Shown here: piece by piece, positions 9,025 to 17,437 of the stretch | Layout of the letters: the number at the start of each line of letters is the position of its first letter | Position numbering within the stretch: position 1 is the stretch's first letter | NCBI GenBank assembly: GCA_016707705.1 | Contig: JADJHD010000001.1 | Location: forward strand, 1 to 64,000 | Reading direction: 5' to 3' | From: Bacteroidales bacterium | GTDB lineage: Bacteria; Bacteroidota; Bacteroidia; Bacteroidales; UBA4417 | DNA: 64,000 bases | Program-made: the position numbers and the translations under genes | Notes under the pieces: generated by a model | The model's input: the letters and a program-made list of their open reading frames with translations, nothing else | What the model was told of the DNA's origin: nothing | Databases searched by the model: none

Positions 9025-11391
9025 ATGAATAGTATAAACGTTTTTTTCAACCCTAAGGGCCTTTCATTCAAAACTGCTTTGCTGGCAATACTGATGCTGG
9101 GCTTTAGTTCCATTTCCCATTCTCAGGATTGCTTGCACGGATTTGTTACAGATGCCGGCAGCGGACTGGCTCTTGAAGGTGCAAATATTCTGGTAATCGG
9201 GCATTCCGGAACTTCAACTGACAGGAATGGAGGATTCAGGCTCTGCGGACTGCAAAATGATACAGTAAGTCTGAAGGTTAGCTGCATTGGCTATTCGAGC
9301 AAGGAAGTTAATATCTATATGCCCCTTGCAATGGGAGAAGCTTTCTCAATTAAGCTTGTACCATCTGTCATTTCCATTAATGAAGTGGTAGTTACATCTA
9401 CAAGAACCGATAATAATCTGCTTAATTCGGCAGGGAGGGTTAACCTGCTGCCATCCAGACTTCTGCGTAGCACTCCTTCGCTAACCATTGATGAAGCCCT
9501 GAAGTATGTTCCGGGAGTTAACTGGAGCCGTCCTTTTGGAATCTTCAGTACAAAGGCTACGGTTACCATGCGCGGATTGAGCGGGAAGGAGCAGGGAAGA
9601 GTCCTTATCATGCTTGATGGTGTTCCCATAAATAAATCGGACGGTGGTACTGTGGACTGGAATATGGTGGATATGGACCGTATCAGCAGGGTGGAAGTTA
9701 CCAAGGGAGCAGGATCTGCATTATACGGCGGTAATGCCATGGGTGGTGTCATCAATATGATTACACAGCCACCTCAAAAAGATCTTACAACAAAGTTCTC
9801 ACTAGAATATGGGAGCTTCAATACGGCTGCAGCTAAACTTTCGGTTGGAGGAAGGATGCTGAAGAATAAGGAGAGGATGCTCTATTATTCAGCCAACACC
9901 TTCTACAGAAAAAGTGACGGATATGTGACACAGTCACCTGCTGATGTAAAAGCCAATCCTTATGTTATCCCATCCGACCTGATGGAATTCGGCGCCGGAT
10001 TAACCACAGGATATCAGATTAAGAAGTACCAGGTACTTACAGCCACAATCAATTACTACAATGACCACCGGGGAACGGGGGAGAAGGTCTATTTGGAAGA
10101 TGGAAATGTTACGGACCACGATTCCTATGGATTAACTGTTTCCTACAAGGGAAGTATAGGAAAACTCAAGCTGAATACTTCGGCTTATTCCCTGACCGAA
10201 AATTATAAGAAGGTTAATGAATACCTTAAAGATGATTATACCTGGTATGATGTATTGTCAGTAAGAAGAGACAATGGCTTGAATGCAAATCTTTCGGGGA
10301 ATGCCGGAAAATTCAACCTGATAACCGGTGGATTTGATTTCAGGAATGGCAGTGTGGATGCCTACGACAAGTATTTTACATCCACAGATATCGTATACAA
10401 CGAAGGCAAGATGAACACTTTTGCATTGTATGTGCAGGATGAAATCAGTTTCCCCTCTGAACATTTTAAAGTGATTGCCGGACTTCGCTACGACAGGGCG
10501 AACTTCTACGATGGTTCATTCAGGATTGAAGACCCAAGTATGGAAACATCCTTTATGAATGAGTACCAGGTGCCGGATATGCCTGAGCAAACATGGAATG
10601 CATTAAGTCCAAGGATTTCTGCCCAATACAGATGGAATAAGGAAAACAGGGCATATCTGCAGTATTCCAGGGGATTCAGGCCATCTGTTCTTGATGATCT
10701 TTGCCGTTCCGGCAGGATTAAGGGCGGATTCAAAATCGCAAATCCGGATATCAGGCCAGAGTACCTGAATAACTTTGAAACAGGTATGGATATAAGCCTG
10801 CCGGCGAATATTTATGCCAATGCTTCGCTGTTTTATTCCAGGGGAAAGGATTTTCAATATTATGTCTCCAATGGACAAACAATTGACATGGGGTTCGGTG
10901 ACAGACCAATCTTTATCAGGGCAAATATCAGCGATGTTGAAATAATGGGGACAGAACTGGAAGTAAGGGAAAATATAGGGGATTACCTGAGCCTTTTTGC
11001 TTCGTATTCCTATACTCATTCCGTGATTAAGGATTACCGCAAAATTGCGCTGAATGATACCATCGACTTGTCGGGGAAATTTTTCACCGATGTGCCTGAG
11101 CATATTTTCACTGCAGGTCTCAATTTTAGTCATCCATGGATTAATGCGGGCATCTGGCTGCATTATACTGGTTCAATGTATATCAATGATCAGAATGTTT
11201 GGGATGAGATACTGCTTTCTGATCAATATCCGGGATATACAACCGTTGACCTTAAAATATCAAGAACATTCCGGGAACACTGGAAAGCAGGATTAAACCT
11301 GCAGAATCTATTTGACGTAAAATATTACGACAGCAAGTATGCGGTTTGTCCGGGCCGTTTCATTACCCTTCAGGTGTCATACCAACTTTAA
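9025..11391 (+). CDS. TonB-dependent outer membrane receptor
   Basis: 788 residues. Signal peptide ends at about residue 33 (SISHSQ). A carboxypeptidase-regulatory-like domain follows (about 37-110: GFVTDAGSGLALEGANI, STDRNGGFRLCGL). A plug domain (about 115-250) contains EVVVTSTR, SLTIDEALKYVPGVNW, VTMRGLSGKEQGRVLIMLDG and GAGSALYGGNAMGGVINMIT. The rest is a 22-strand barrel ending RFITLQVSYQL. It imports a ligand across the outer membrane with TonB energy. There is no SusD, so this is not a classic glycan SusCD pair; the plug looks like siderophore/cobalamin-type receptors. It is 3 bp after a lipoprotein and 10 bp before an exported protein, in a four-gene operon. Confidence 0.9.
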   Translation: MNSINVFFNPKGLSFKTALLAILMLGFSSISHSQDCLHGFVTDAGSGLALEGANILVIGHSGTSTDRNGGFRLCGLQNDTVSLKVSCIGYSSKEVNIYMPLAMGEAFSIKLVPSVISINEVVVTSTRTDNNLLNSAGRVNLLPSRLLRSTPSLTIDEALKYVPGVNWSRPFGIFSTKATVTMRGLSGKEQGRVLIMLDGVPINKSDGGTVDWNMVDMDRISRVEVTKGAGSALYGGNAMGGVINMITQPPQKDLTTKFSLEYGSFNTAAAKLSVGGRMLKNKERMLYYSANTFYRKSDGYVTQSPADVKANPYVIPSDLMEFGAGLTTGYQIKKYQVLTATINYYNDHRGTGEKVYLEDGNVTDHDSYGLTVSYKGSIGKLKLNTSAYSLTENYKKVNEYLKDDYTWYDVLSVRRDNGLNANLSGNAGKFNLITGGFDFRNGSVDAYDKYFTSTDIVYNEGKMNTFALYVQDEISFPSEHFKVIAGLRYDRANFYDGSFRIEDPSMETSFMNEYQVPDMPEQTWNALSPRISAQYRWNKENRAYLQYSRGFRPSVLDDLCRSGRIKGGFKIANPDIRPEYLNNFETGMDISLPANIYANASLFYSRGKDFQYYVSNGQTIDMGFGDRPIFIRANISDVEIMGTELEVRENIGDYLSLFASYSYTHSVIKDYRKIALNDTIDLSGKFFTDVPEHIFTAGLNFSHPWINAGIWLHYTGSMYINDQNVWDEILLSDQYPGYTTVDLKISRTFREHWKAGLNLQNLFDVKYYDSKYAVCPGRFITLQVSYQL

Positions 11392-11401
11392 AATCAAGCA
11401 T

Positions 11402-12406
11402 ATGAAGAATTTTATCAGTATTATTTTCCTGGCAATTGTTTTGAGCATGCCGGCCTTCTCTCAAACCAATGATTTTTATGATGATGCTGAATCCCATGAT
11501 CTGAAGATGGGAACCCTTACACTGGCAGGAGAAATAGCAGTCGCTGGTGTTGCCGACCTCAGTGTTTTACCCCTCAGAACGGTGATTGTAAAAGAAACCA
11601 GGTTTGAGAACGGCAGGGATCATTTCATAGGAGCCTATAAGTACGAAGGCTATTCACTTTACGATATCCTGAATCTCTGCGTGATAAAGAAAAAGAATGA
11701 AGCAGAATTCCCCCCGATTATTGACCTTTATGTGGAAGTTGAGAATGAAAAGGGAGAGATTGCTAGGATTAGCTGGGGAGAAATTTATTATCCCATCCAC
11801 CAGCATGAAATCCTGATTGCCAGCAAGGTGACCAGAATAGTTCCTTCAAAAACAAAAGAGCTTTGGACTTTGCCTGTTGAGTCGAAGCTTGTGGTTGCCC
11901 ATGACCTGCTCACTCACAGAAATATAAGCATGCCTACCAAAATCACTGTTAAGTCATACACAGGAACCTTTACTATTAAAAAAGGGATGAAACCGATGTA
12001 TGCCCCCTCATTTGCCATAAAGGGCAGTGGGCTTGCAGATGTCAGCATAGAAGTGCTTCCTTCTGAAATGCTTCATTTAACTTATCCGGCAGTATTCTAC
12101 GGAAGAGGAACCGGTATTCACGGAACAACTCCTTTTGAAGGTATATTGTTGAAGGAACTGCTTGGCAAGTATTTCCCCTTTGATACTGAAAGCCTGACAA
12201 AAGGCATCTTCGTAACGACCGGCAAGGATGGATACCATGCAGTATTTACCTATAGTGAAATCATGAACCGCAATGACCAGGCAGAGGTATTAATCGTTCA
12301 GTGCAAGGAAAATGAGGATGGCGGATTGTATAAACTCTATCCCGCTGCTGACTTCTTCTCTGACAGATCTATCAAGTCGCTGGAGTCAATCGTGTTTGAA
12401 AAATAG
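11402..12406 (+). CDS. Exported protein with possible tandem sulfite-oxidase-like (molybdopterin-type) folds
   Basis: 334 residues from the ATG at 11402, chosen because a clean signal peptide (MKNFISIIFLAIVLSMPAFS) follows it; a longer frame from 11339 would overlap the receptor. The region LTLAGEIAVAG...LSVLPLRTVIVKE...YKYEGYSLYDILN resembles the start of the sulfite-oxidase/YedY cofactor-binding fold, and a second similar half begins at FAIKGSGLADV...TPFEGILLKELL...KDGYHAVFTYSEI. The usual catalytic Cys context is not seen, so it may bind a ligand rather than catalyse. This assignment is tentative. As the last gene of the TonB operon it probably acts in the periplasm on the imported ligand. 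Confidence 0.55.
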   Translation: MKNFISIIFLAIVLSMPAFSQTNDFYDDAESHDLKMGTLTLAGEIAVAGVADLSVLPLRTVIVKETRFENGRDHFIGAYKYEGYSLYDILNLCVIKKKNEAEFPPIIDLYVEVENEKGEIARISWGEIYYPIHQHEILIASKVTRIVPSKTKELWTLPVESKLVVAHDLLTHRNISMPTKITVKSYTGTFTIKKGMKPMYAPSFAIKGSGLADVSIEVLPSEMLHLTYPAVFYGRGTGIHGTTPFEGILLKELLGKYFPFDTESLTKGIFVTTGKDGYHAVFTYSEIMNRNDQAEVLIVQCKENEDGGLYKLYPAADFFSDRSIKSLESIVFEK

Positions 12407-12642
12407 GTGGTTGTTACTGCTGATTCAAACTGTTGCTGCTATTGAGATTGTGCTGTTCAGAAAGACAAAAGGAAAAGACAAAGACAAAGGAGATCGCCGC
12501 CAGTTGGCGGACAAAGACAAAGGATGGAGATGTGGAGATGAATATTCTGAACGAGGCTGTCACTGTCGTGTCAGTGCCATCCAATCATATCTGTCCGCCT
12601 TCCAACAGCTGGAGGAAAAAGGACAAAAGAGTCATAGTCAAT

Positions 12643-12708
12643 AGTCATGCGATGGTCATACAATTGTCATTCAATCGTTATACAATAGTCATGCAATGGT
12701 CATACAAT
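12643..12708. repeat. 11-bp tandem array, consensus NGTCATNCAAT, six units
   Basis: Six consecutive 11-mers in perfect register: AGTCATGCGAT, GGTCATACAAT, TGTCATTCAAT, CGTTATACAAT, AGTCATGCAAT, GGTCATACAAT. The variable first and seventh positions and the constant CAAT suggest repeated duplication with drift. It shares the GTC...CAAT frame with the array at 12936-13001. Confidence 0.9.
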
Positions 12709-12729
12709 TACAGGAAAAAAGTTTGGGAA

Positions 12730-12950
12730 ATCTTAATCTGCGAAAATCTGCTCTATAATCCCCACGAAACCTGTTTGGCGAGATCATGATCATTTCAATC
12801 AAAGCAACCATCTGACAATCGTCGGGTATCGAATGACAATCGTCTAATTTTTATCGTCTGACAATCAGCTCTTTAATCTCCGAAAATCAGCGAGAAACCT
12901 GTTTGGCCAGATCGATGAATTTCACACAAAACAACCGTCTGACAATCGTC
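12730..12950. repeat. Direct duplication of an 80-90 bp segment
   Basis: Two diverged copies, about 12730-12822 and 12871-12950, both run from TTAATCT(G/C)CGAAAATC through CGAAACCTGTTTGGC (copy 2: GAGAAACCTGTTTGGC) to CA(A)CC(A/G)TCTGACAATCGTC. They flank a short stretch of degenerate 11-mers, so the composite unit was duplicated together with its 11-bp motif. Confidence 0.7.
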
Positions 12951-13001
12951 TGACTATCGAATGACAATCGTCTAACTATCGTCTGACAATCGTCTGACTA
13001 T
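12936..13001. repeat. 11-bp tandem array, consensus CGTCTGACAAT, six units
   Basis: Six 11-mers in register: CGTCTGACAAT, CGTCTGACTAT, CGAATGACAAT, CGTCTAACTAT, CGTCTGACAAT, CGTCTGACTAT. The last unit contains the stop codon (12998-13000, minus strand) of the neighbouring lipoprotein gene. Confidence 0.9.
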
Positions 13002-13504
13002 TTCAGTTTTGTAAATTTCGAGAAATCACCCGCATCGATTGCTTTGTTCAGTTCCTCCTCCATATTGGTATATCCGGAACGCAGTCCACAGGCATACATC
13101 TTGCTGATTGGATTCTTCTCAGAAACCATAGACATCAATTCCTCGGGAGAAGGCATTTTGTCAAGAGCAGTATACTCCTCATAAGTGAGTCGGAGGAAGG
13201 CTGTATTAGTTGAAATTCCTCTGTTGTCGAGCCAGAATTCCTTGGACAAGCGGGTAGGTTTGGCCAGTTTGCCATTGGTATAAACATCCTTTGGTCCGGG
13301 ATAGGAGATGACAGATTTTTTATCATCGGAAAGGGTTACGGGAACCAGGTTGGAGAAATCACCCTTCATCTTATAGATAATAACCTGAGGACCAGGTAAC
13401 TCTGATTTGGGAGATGTCCTTCCGCCTTTATGGCAGGTGCAGCAGGAGGTGAGCAGGAAACCGGTAAACAGGGAAATTAATCCAATGAAAAATCTTGACT
13501 TCAT
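12998..13504 (-). CDS. Conserved hypothetical lipoprotein
   Basis: 168 residues. Signal ends in GFLLTSC (Cys21) followed by CTCHKGG, a cluster of cysteines right after the lipid anchor. The body (GPQVIIYKMKGDFSNLVPV, YPGPKDVYTNGKL, FWLDNRGISTNTAFL, YACGLRSGYTN) matches a widespread uncharacterised Bacteroidota family, full length. No catalytic motif is evident. It is divergent from the DUF1573 gene, with a promoter 15-48 bp upstream. Its stop codon lies inside the 11-mer array, so the array may act as its 3' untranslated region. Confidence 0.75.
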   Translation of the reverse strand: MKSRFFIGLISLFTGFLLTSCCTCHKGGRTSPKSELPGPQVIIYKMKGDFSNLVPVTLSDDKKSVISYPGPKDVYTNGKLAKPTRLSKEFWLDNRGISTNTAFLRLTYEEYTALDKMPSPEELMSMVSEKNPISKMYACGLRSGYTNMEEELNKAIDAGDFSKFTKLK

Positions 13505-13518
13505 GACATGGTTTTTTA

Positions 13519-13552
13519 CAAAAATAAAAAAATGAGGTAATCAAGGGACAAA
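13519..13552 (-). promoter_or_regulatory. Promoter for the lipoprotein gene at 13504
   Basis: On the minus strand TTTG (13552-13549) and TATTTTTG (13526-13519) are 22 bp apart, matching the Bacteroidota consensus. The predicted start of transcription is only about 8 nt before the ATG, giving a nearly leaderless mRNA. Confidence 0.55.
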
Positions 13553-13688
13553 AAAGTAGAAATGACGTAATTTCGCATTCGATAAATGCAATGGCACGAT
13601 AGTTGACTCCTAAGAATCGCTGAAATTTCAGCATTAGTCTGAACAATAACTGCGCAAACAAGGTTAATAATTATAAATCACTACAACA

Positions 13689-14150
13689 ATGAAAAGAATC
13701 ATTCTCGCTTTTGCTGTTACAATGCTTGCTTCGGTTTGGGTTTTTGCTCAGAATGCAACAACTCCCCCTGCAGTAAATAAAAATGCACCGACTATCAACT
13801 TCGACAAAACCACTCATGATTATGGTACAGTTACCAAGGGCGGAGATGGTACCTGCGAATTCAAATTCAAGAATACCGGTGTTGAGCCGCTTATTCTCTC
13901 CAATGTTACTTCATCCTGCGGTTGCACTGTTCCTGAATGGCCACGTGAACCGATTCTGAAGGGAAAATCCAATGTTATCAAGGTTAAGTATGATACTAAC
14001 CGCATTGGACCCATCAACAAGACTGTCACTGTTACTTCAAATGCTACCAATAGCCCAATTCAGCTCCACATCATCGGAACTGTTGTTGAAAAAGTTGACG
14101 GTGCTGCAATGCCTGTTAAAACTGAAGGCTCTGCTCCTGTAGCAAAGTAG
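13689..14150 (+). CDS. DUF1573 domain protein, exported
   Basis: 153 residues: signal peptide ending at VFAQ, then a single ASH/MSP-like beta-sandwich of the DUF1573 family (about 33-135) with FDKTTHDYGTV, FKFKNTGVEPLIL and the diagnostic SSCGCTVPEWP. Such proteins are abundant in Bacteroidota and are thought to be structural or binding modules of the envelope; no enzyme activity is known. The Ala/Pro-rich tail (GAAMPVKTEG) is disordered. Monocistronic by position: it has its own hairpin terminator 25 bp downstream. Confidence 0.88.
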   Translation: MKRIILAFAVTMLASVWVFAQNATTPPAVNKNAPTINFDKTTHDYGTVTKGGDGTCEFKFKNTGVEPLILSNVTSSCGCTVPEWPREPILKGKSNVIKVKYDTNRIGPINKTVTVTSNATNSPIQLHIIGTVVEKVDGAAMPVKTEGSAPVAK

Positions 14151-14174
14151 TTTTTTTAATACTTCCTCACTTAT

Positions 14175-14209
14175 AAATCCCGGTTCTGTCAAGTTCCGGG
14201 ATTTTTTTT
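14175..14209 (+). terminator. Rho-independent terminator of the DUF1573 gene
   Basis: AAATCCCGG (14175-14183) pairs with CCGGGATTT (14196-14204), with a 12-nt loop, followed by an eight-T tract to 14209. Confidence 0.85.
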
Positions 14210-14445
14210 GCGGATTTCGGATTGCGGGATGCGGATTGAATTAGGGGCAAGAGACAGGGGACAAGGAGGGGACAGGAGACAAGGAGACAAGGGAGGAACA
14301 TTAAAGGAGAGGTTGTAAAACTACCTGTAAGTTGAGTATTTGTGCTTTGGAAGAGTTTTTAAAAACCACGGAAGGACCAAGGACAGGGAGATATACATAT
14401 CCGCTGCGGCGGACAAAGGTTGAGAGGGACAAGCAAAAGTGAAGT

Positions 14446-14483
14446 TGTCACACTGAGCTTGTCACACTGAGCTTGTCGAAGTG
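14446..14483. repeat. CACTGAGCTTGTCGAAGTG element, one and a half copies
   Basis: A half copy TGTCACACTGAGCTT (14446-14460) is followed directly by a full copy ending TTGTCGAAGTG. The reverse orientation occurs at 45545-45568 and a variant at 55385-55408. The ends CACTTCGAC and GTCGAAGTG make it an imperfect palindrome. Confidence 0.75.
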
Positions 14484-14742
14484 TTATACCATAAGCACAA
14501 TCCAAATCAGTCCGCAGGCTGACGGATCAGTGATGTTTCTGTGTCATCTGTGTTCTAATTTTTGCAAGTAGCATAAATTTTAAACCACGGAGGCACGGAT
14601 CCGCCGCGGCGGATGAAGAAAGAGAATTACGAGAACCCGAACCCCGAACTTCGAACCCCGAACCCCGAACATTTGATTGTCAGCGACTTGCGTCTTTTTC
14701 AAAAAAATAGGCATTTTGTCAGAGAGCCTATGCCTAAAACTT

Positions 14743-14750
14743 TAATTTTG
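14743..14750 (+). promoter_or_regulatory. -7 element for the aminotransferase gene
   Basis: TAATTTTG matches TAnnTTTG exactly. A TTTG at 14715-14718 lies 24 bp upstream, slightly long for the consensus. Transcription would start about 30 nt before the ATG at 14789. Confidence 0.5.
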
Positions 14751-14788
14751 CATTGTTTTCTGATTCACAAACCACTAAGAATAATACC

Positions 14789-15985
14789 ATGCCTACCATT
14801 TCCGAACGTGGCAAAATCATGCCGGCATCACCCATCCGTAAACTTGTTCCATTCGCTGAAGCAGCTAAAAAGAAAGGCGTAAAAGTTTATCACCTGAATA
14901 TCGGTCAGCCGGATATCAAGACTCCGGAAGTGGCTCTGAATGCCATAAGGAATTATGATGGAAAGGTTATTGAATACAGCCATTCAGCAGGGAATGAATC
15001 CTATCGCAGAGCTTTGGCTGCCAGCTATCAGAAAATAGGAATCAATGTTGACCATAATCAGATACTTATTACAACCGGTGGTTCTGAAGCCATATTGTTT
15101 GCTTTGTTTTCATGCATGAATCCGGGTGATGAGATTATCATCCCTGAACCTTTTTATACCAATTATAACGCTTTTGCCCTAACTGCAAATGTTGTCGTAA
15201 AACCTATTACAGCCAACATCAAGGATGGATTTGCATTGCCTCCGATCAGTGAATTCGAGAAGGTAATCACTCCCCGGACCAAGGCCATTATGGTTTGCAA
15301 CCCCAACAATCCAACCGGTTACCTCTACAGCAAGGAAGAACTGCTGCAGCTTCGCGACCTCGTATTGAAGCATGATCTTTATCTTTTTGCTGATGAGGTA
15401 TACAGGGAATTCTGCTATGGCGGACAGGAGCATTTCTCGGTGATGAAACTCGAAGGTCTTGATCAGCATGCCATCATGATGGATTCCGTTTCCAAGCGCT
15501 ACTCGGAATGCGGTGTGAGAATTGGAGCCCTGGTAACCAGAAATGAAGGTATTTTACAGTCTGCACTTAAATATGCTCAGGCAAGGTTGAGTCCGCCATC
15601 ACTCGGACAGGTAGTAGGGGAGGCTTCTCTTCAGACTACTCAGGAGTATTTCTCTGAGGTTTATGATGAATATATCAACCGCCGCGATTTTGTAATTGAT
15701 GCCCTGAATAAAATCCCCGGTGTATTTGCTCCCAAACCCAAGGGTGCTTTCTATGCAATCCTCAGTCTCCCTGTTGACGACAGCGATCGCTTCTGTCAGT
15801 GGCTGCTGGAAGATTTCAGCTACGAAAACCAGACCGTAATGCTGGCCCCCGCTTCAGGATTCTATGCCACCCCAGGTTTAGGAAAGGATGAGGTTCGCAT
15901 CGCATACGTTCTGAAACAGGAAGATCTTCGCAATGCCGTTAAATGCCTTGAAGAAGCACTTAAGGTTTATCCTGGCAGAAAGTAA
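14789..15985 (+). CDS. Class I/II PLP-dependent aminotransferase (aspartate aminotransferase-like)
   Basis: 398 residues from the ATG at 14789; an upstream ATG at 14753 in frame would add 12 residues not typical of the family. Fold type I motifs are LNIGQPDIKTP, TTGGSEAILFAL, CNPNNPTG (substrate/PLP Asn), DEVYREF (Asp and Tyr contacts) and DSVSKRYSECGVRIG with the Schiff-base Lys at about 236. It transfers an amino group from glutamate or aspartate to a 2-oxo acid in the cytoplasm; exact substrate cannot be set from sequence. Monocistronic with its own promoter. Confidence 0.88.
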   Translation: MPTISERGKIMPASPIRKLVPFAEAAKKKGVKVYHLNIGQPDIKTPEVALNAIRNYDGKVIEYSHSAGNESYRRALAASYQKIGINVDHNQILITTGGSEAILFALFSCMNPGDEIIIPEPFYTNYNAFALTANVVVKPITANIKDGFALPPISEFEKVITPRTKAIMVCNPNNPTGYLYSKEELLQLRDLVLKHDLYLFADEVYREFCYGGQEHFSVMKLEGLDQHAIMMDSVSKRYSECGVRIGALVTRNEGILQSALKYAQARLSPPSLGQVVGEASLQTTQEYFSEVYDEYINRRDFVIDALNKIPGVFAPKPKGAFYAILSLPVDDSDRFCQWLLEDFSYENQTVMLAPASGFYATPGLGKDEVRIAYVLKQEDLRNAVKCLEEALKVYPGRK

Positions 15986-16334
15986 TCTTCCCGGATTTTA
16001 ATCCATATTTTATTCGGTTGTTTTTTTCGGTGTTTACCGACCGGTTCTCTATTGCATTTACTGGAGATGTAAATACTGGCTAGTCTGGGTGAATATTATT
16101 GCCATAATATAGCTTCCTGCTATATTTCTTTATTCAGGGTTGTTTGACTTTGAAGGCATAATGTATTGTTTATCAGTAACATAAATTTTGTTAATGCGAT
16201 TATCTGCTTAGCACTTTCTGGGCTCCTTTCATAAATATAGGCCGAACGGCTAATAGACAAGCCATGGACTGAGGATAATTTTGCAGGGTAAGATTCAGTA
16301 AAATGATTTAACCCGAACCCAAAAATCTCCTTCT
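15986..16334. other. Intergenic region with a promoter-like element
   Basis: About 350 bp of ordinary AT-rich sequence. The only supported element is TAATTTTG at 16276-16283, an exact TAnnTTTG match about 50 nt before the ATG at 16335, without a clear TTTG partner. No terminator hairpin was found after the aminotransferase. Confidence 0.45.
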
Positions 16335-17372
16335 ATGAAAAAGTCCATTTTGATTTTTGCTTCCCTTTTTGTCCTGCTCAGCCTTTCGCTTAAAGCTCAG
16401 GATGACCCTAAACTTGTTAAGTTGCTTGATAAGTCGATGACCATCGATAAATTCCTAGCCCTGCCGGATGCTGAATTCTGGAAATACAGCAAAGCTGTAA
16501 TGTATCAGAATCAGGGATTTGAAGATGGTCATGGAATGTTCACCTGGCCACCTGCCATGAAGACTTTCCCCAAAAAAGTAGGTCTTCTGTCGTTTATGGT
16601 TTTCGATCCCGGATTCTTCGAGGTTTCATCCAAACGATATGGCGGACCAGATACCTATTACAGGGTGACCACAACAAAGGGCGCTTCATTGAAGCTCGAG
16701 AACACTGTAGCATTAGCAGAATTCTTCTATAATGAAACTTTGCCTGAACTCAGGGAGAATTTCAAGTCATTTGGAGCAGAGCTTCTTACTCCGGAGGAAT
16801 TCATTACTTCTGATGCACTCAGGGAAGCCTACAAAACCTTTAATTACGAAGAGAAGGGTCTTTCGAAACTGATGAGCCGTGAAGGTTCATATCAAACCAT
16901 ATCTACTGCACCGGGTCAGAGTCTTTACTATGCTGAGAATTTCTCAACACCTGGTTTTCTCGATGCTATTGGTCCTAAAGCCGCAGAACTGGGTTTGGAT
17001 GCTGTGATTATTATCAAGGTTCAGTTGGGCATTGATGAAAAGGGAACCATTTCGATTCAATCCCTGAACTATGGAATGTACGGAAAGAACCCTGTACCAA
17101 AGGATCCGGGTAAGAAATATGTTGCCATTAACCCTGCAACCGGCTATCATGATTATGTTGTGTATTCTGCAAAGAAATTGGGTGCCTTCGACCTTGATGC
17201 CATGCTTGAAACCAAGGAAGGAATGAATGTGGTTGTTTCCGTAGAAAATAAAACCTCCAGAATCACCAGATTGGATGGTGTTGGCAAATTGGTTAACAAA
17301 CTTGTCCTTGGTGCTAACTATGAATTGAATATGTGGATTAAGGGCGACTGGAAACCGTTCAAGTATAAATAA
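16335..17372 (+). CDS. Uncharacterised exported protein
   Basis: 345 residues. Signal peptide MKKSILIFASLFVLLSLSLKAQ, then a mature domain without recognised motifs: WPPAMKTFPKKVGLLSFMVFDPG (split as seen around residue 75), NTVALAEFFYNETLPEL, DAVIIIKVQLGIDEKGTISIQ and a C-terminal ELNMWIKGDWKPF. The alternation of hydrophobic strands and helices suggests a globular periplasmic protein. No catalytic residues can be assigned. It begins a rightward run of five exported proteins to 20613, but 65 bp to the next gene leaves operon membership open. Confidence 0.65.
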   Translation: MKKSILIFASLFVLLSLSLKAQDDPKLVKLLDKSMTIDKFLALPDAEFWKYSKAVMYQNQGFEDGHGMFTWPPAMKTFPKKVGLLSFMVFDPGFFEVSSKRYGGPDTYYRVTTTKGASLKLENTVALAEFFYNETLPELRENFKSFGAELLTPEEFITSDALREAYKTFNYEEKGLSKLMSREGSYQTISTAPGQSLYYAENFSTPGFLDAIGPKAAELGLDAVIIIKVQLGIDEKGTISIQSLNYGMYGKNPVPKDPGKKYVAINPATGYHDYVVYSAKKLGAFDLDAMLETKEGMNVVVSVENKTSRITRLDGVGKLVNKLVLGANYELNMWIKGDWKPFKYK

Positions 17373-17437
17373 TTATCGTCAATCACAAATTGTAAGAGGA
17401 ATGACCGGCATTCGGTTCTTCAAAAAAATCAGGATCT

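Larger units (their letters stand above)
12407..12997. other. Repeat-filled intergenic region
   Basis: No supported gene in about 590 bp. It contains GACAAA-rich purine repeats (12461-12540), a degenerate GC palindrome CCGCCAGTTGGCGG (12497-12510), two 11-bp tandem arrays, and a duplicated segment. Open frames here are repeat-derived and were rejected. Confidence 0.7.
14210..14788. other. Repeat-filled intergenic region
   Basis: No supported gene. In order: heptamer array GCGGATT (14210-14237) starting directly at the terminator's T tract; purine octamers GGAGACAA (about 14265-14290); palindromes at 14400-14413 and 14511-14526; a CACTGAGC element (14446-14483); a perfect palindrome ATCCGCCGCGGCGGAT (14599-14614); and GAACCCC heptamers (about 14633-14670). 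A promoter for the aminotransferase sits at the right end. Confidence 0.7.

Noticed and set aside
9025..11391. Classic SusC glycan receptor
   Set aside because: No SusD follows and the plug resembles siderophore or vitamin receptors.
12433..12789. 118-codon plus-strand open frame
   Set aside because: It runs through GACAAA repeats and the 11-mer array; composition is repeat-derived.
12643..13001. CRISPR-like array
   Set aside because: Units are 11 bp with no spacers; no cas genes in the window.
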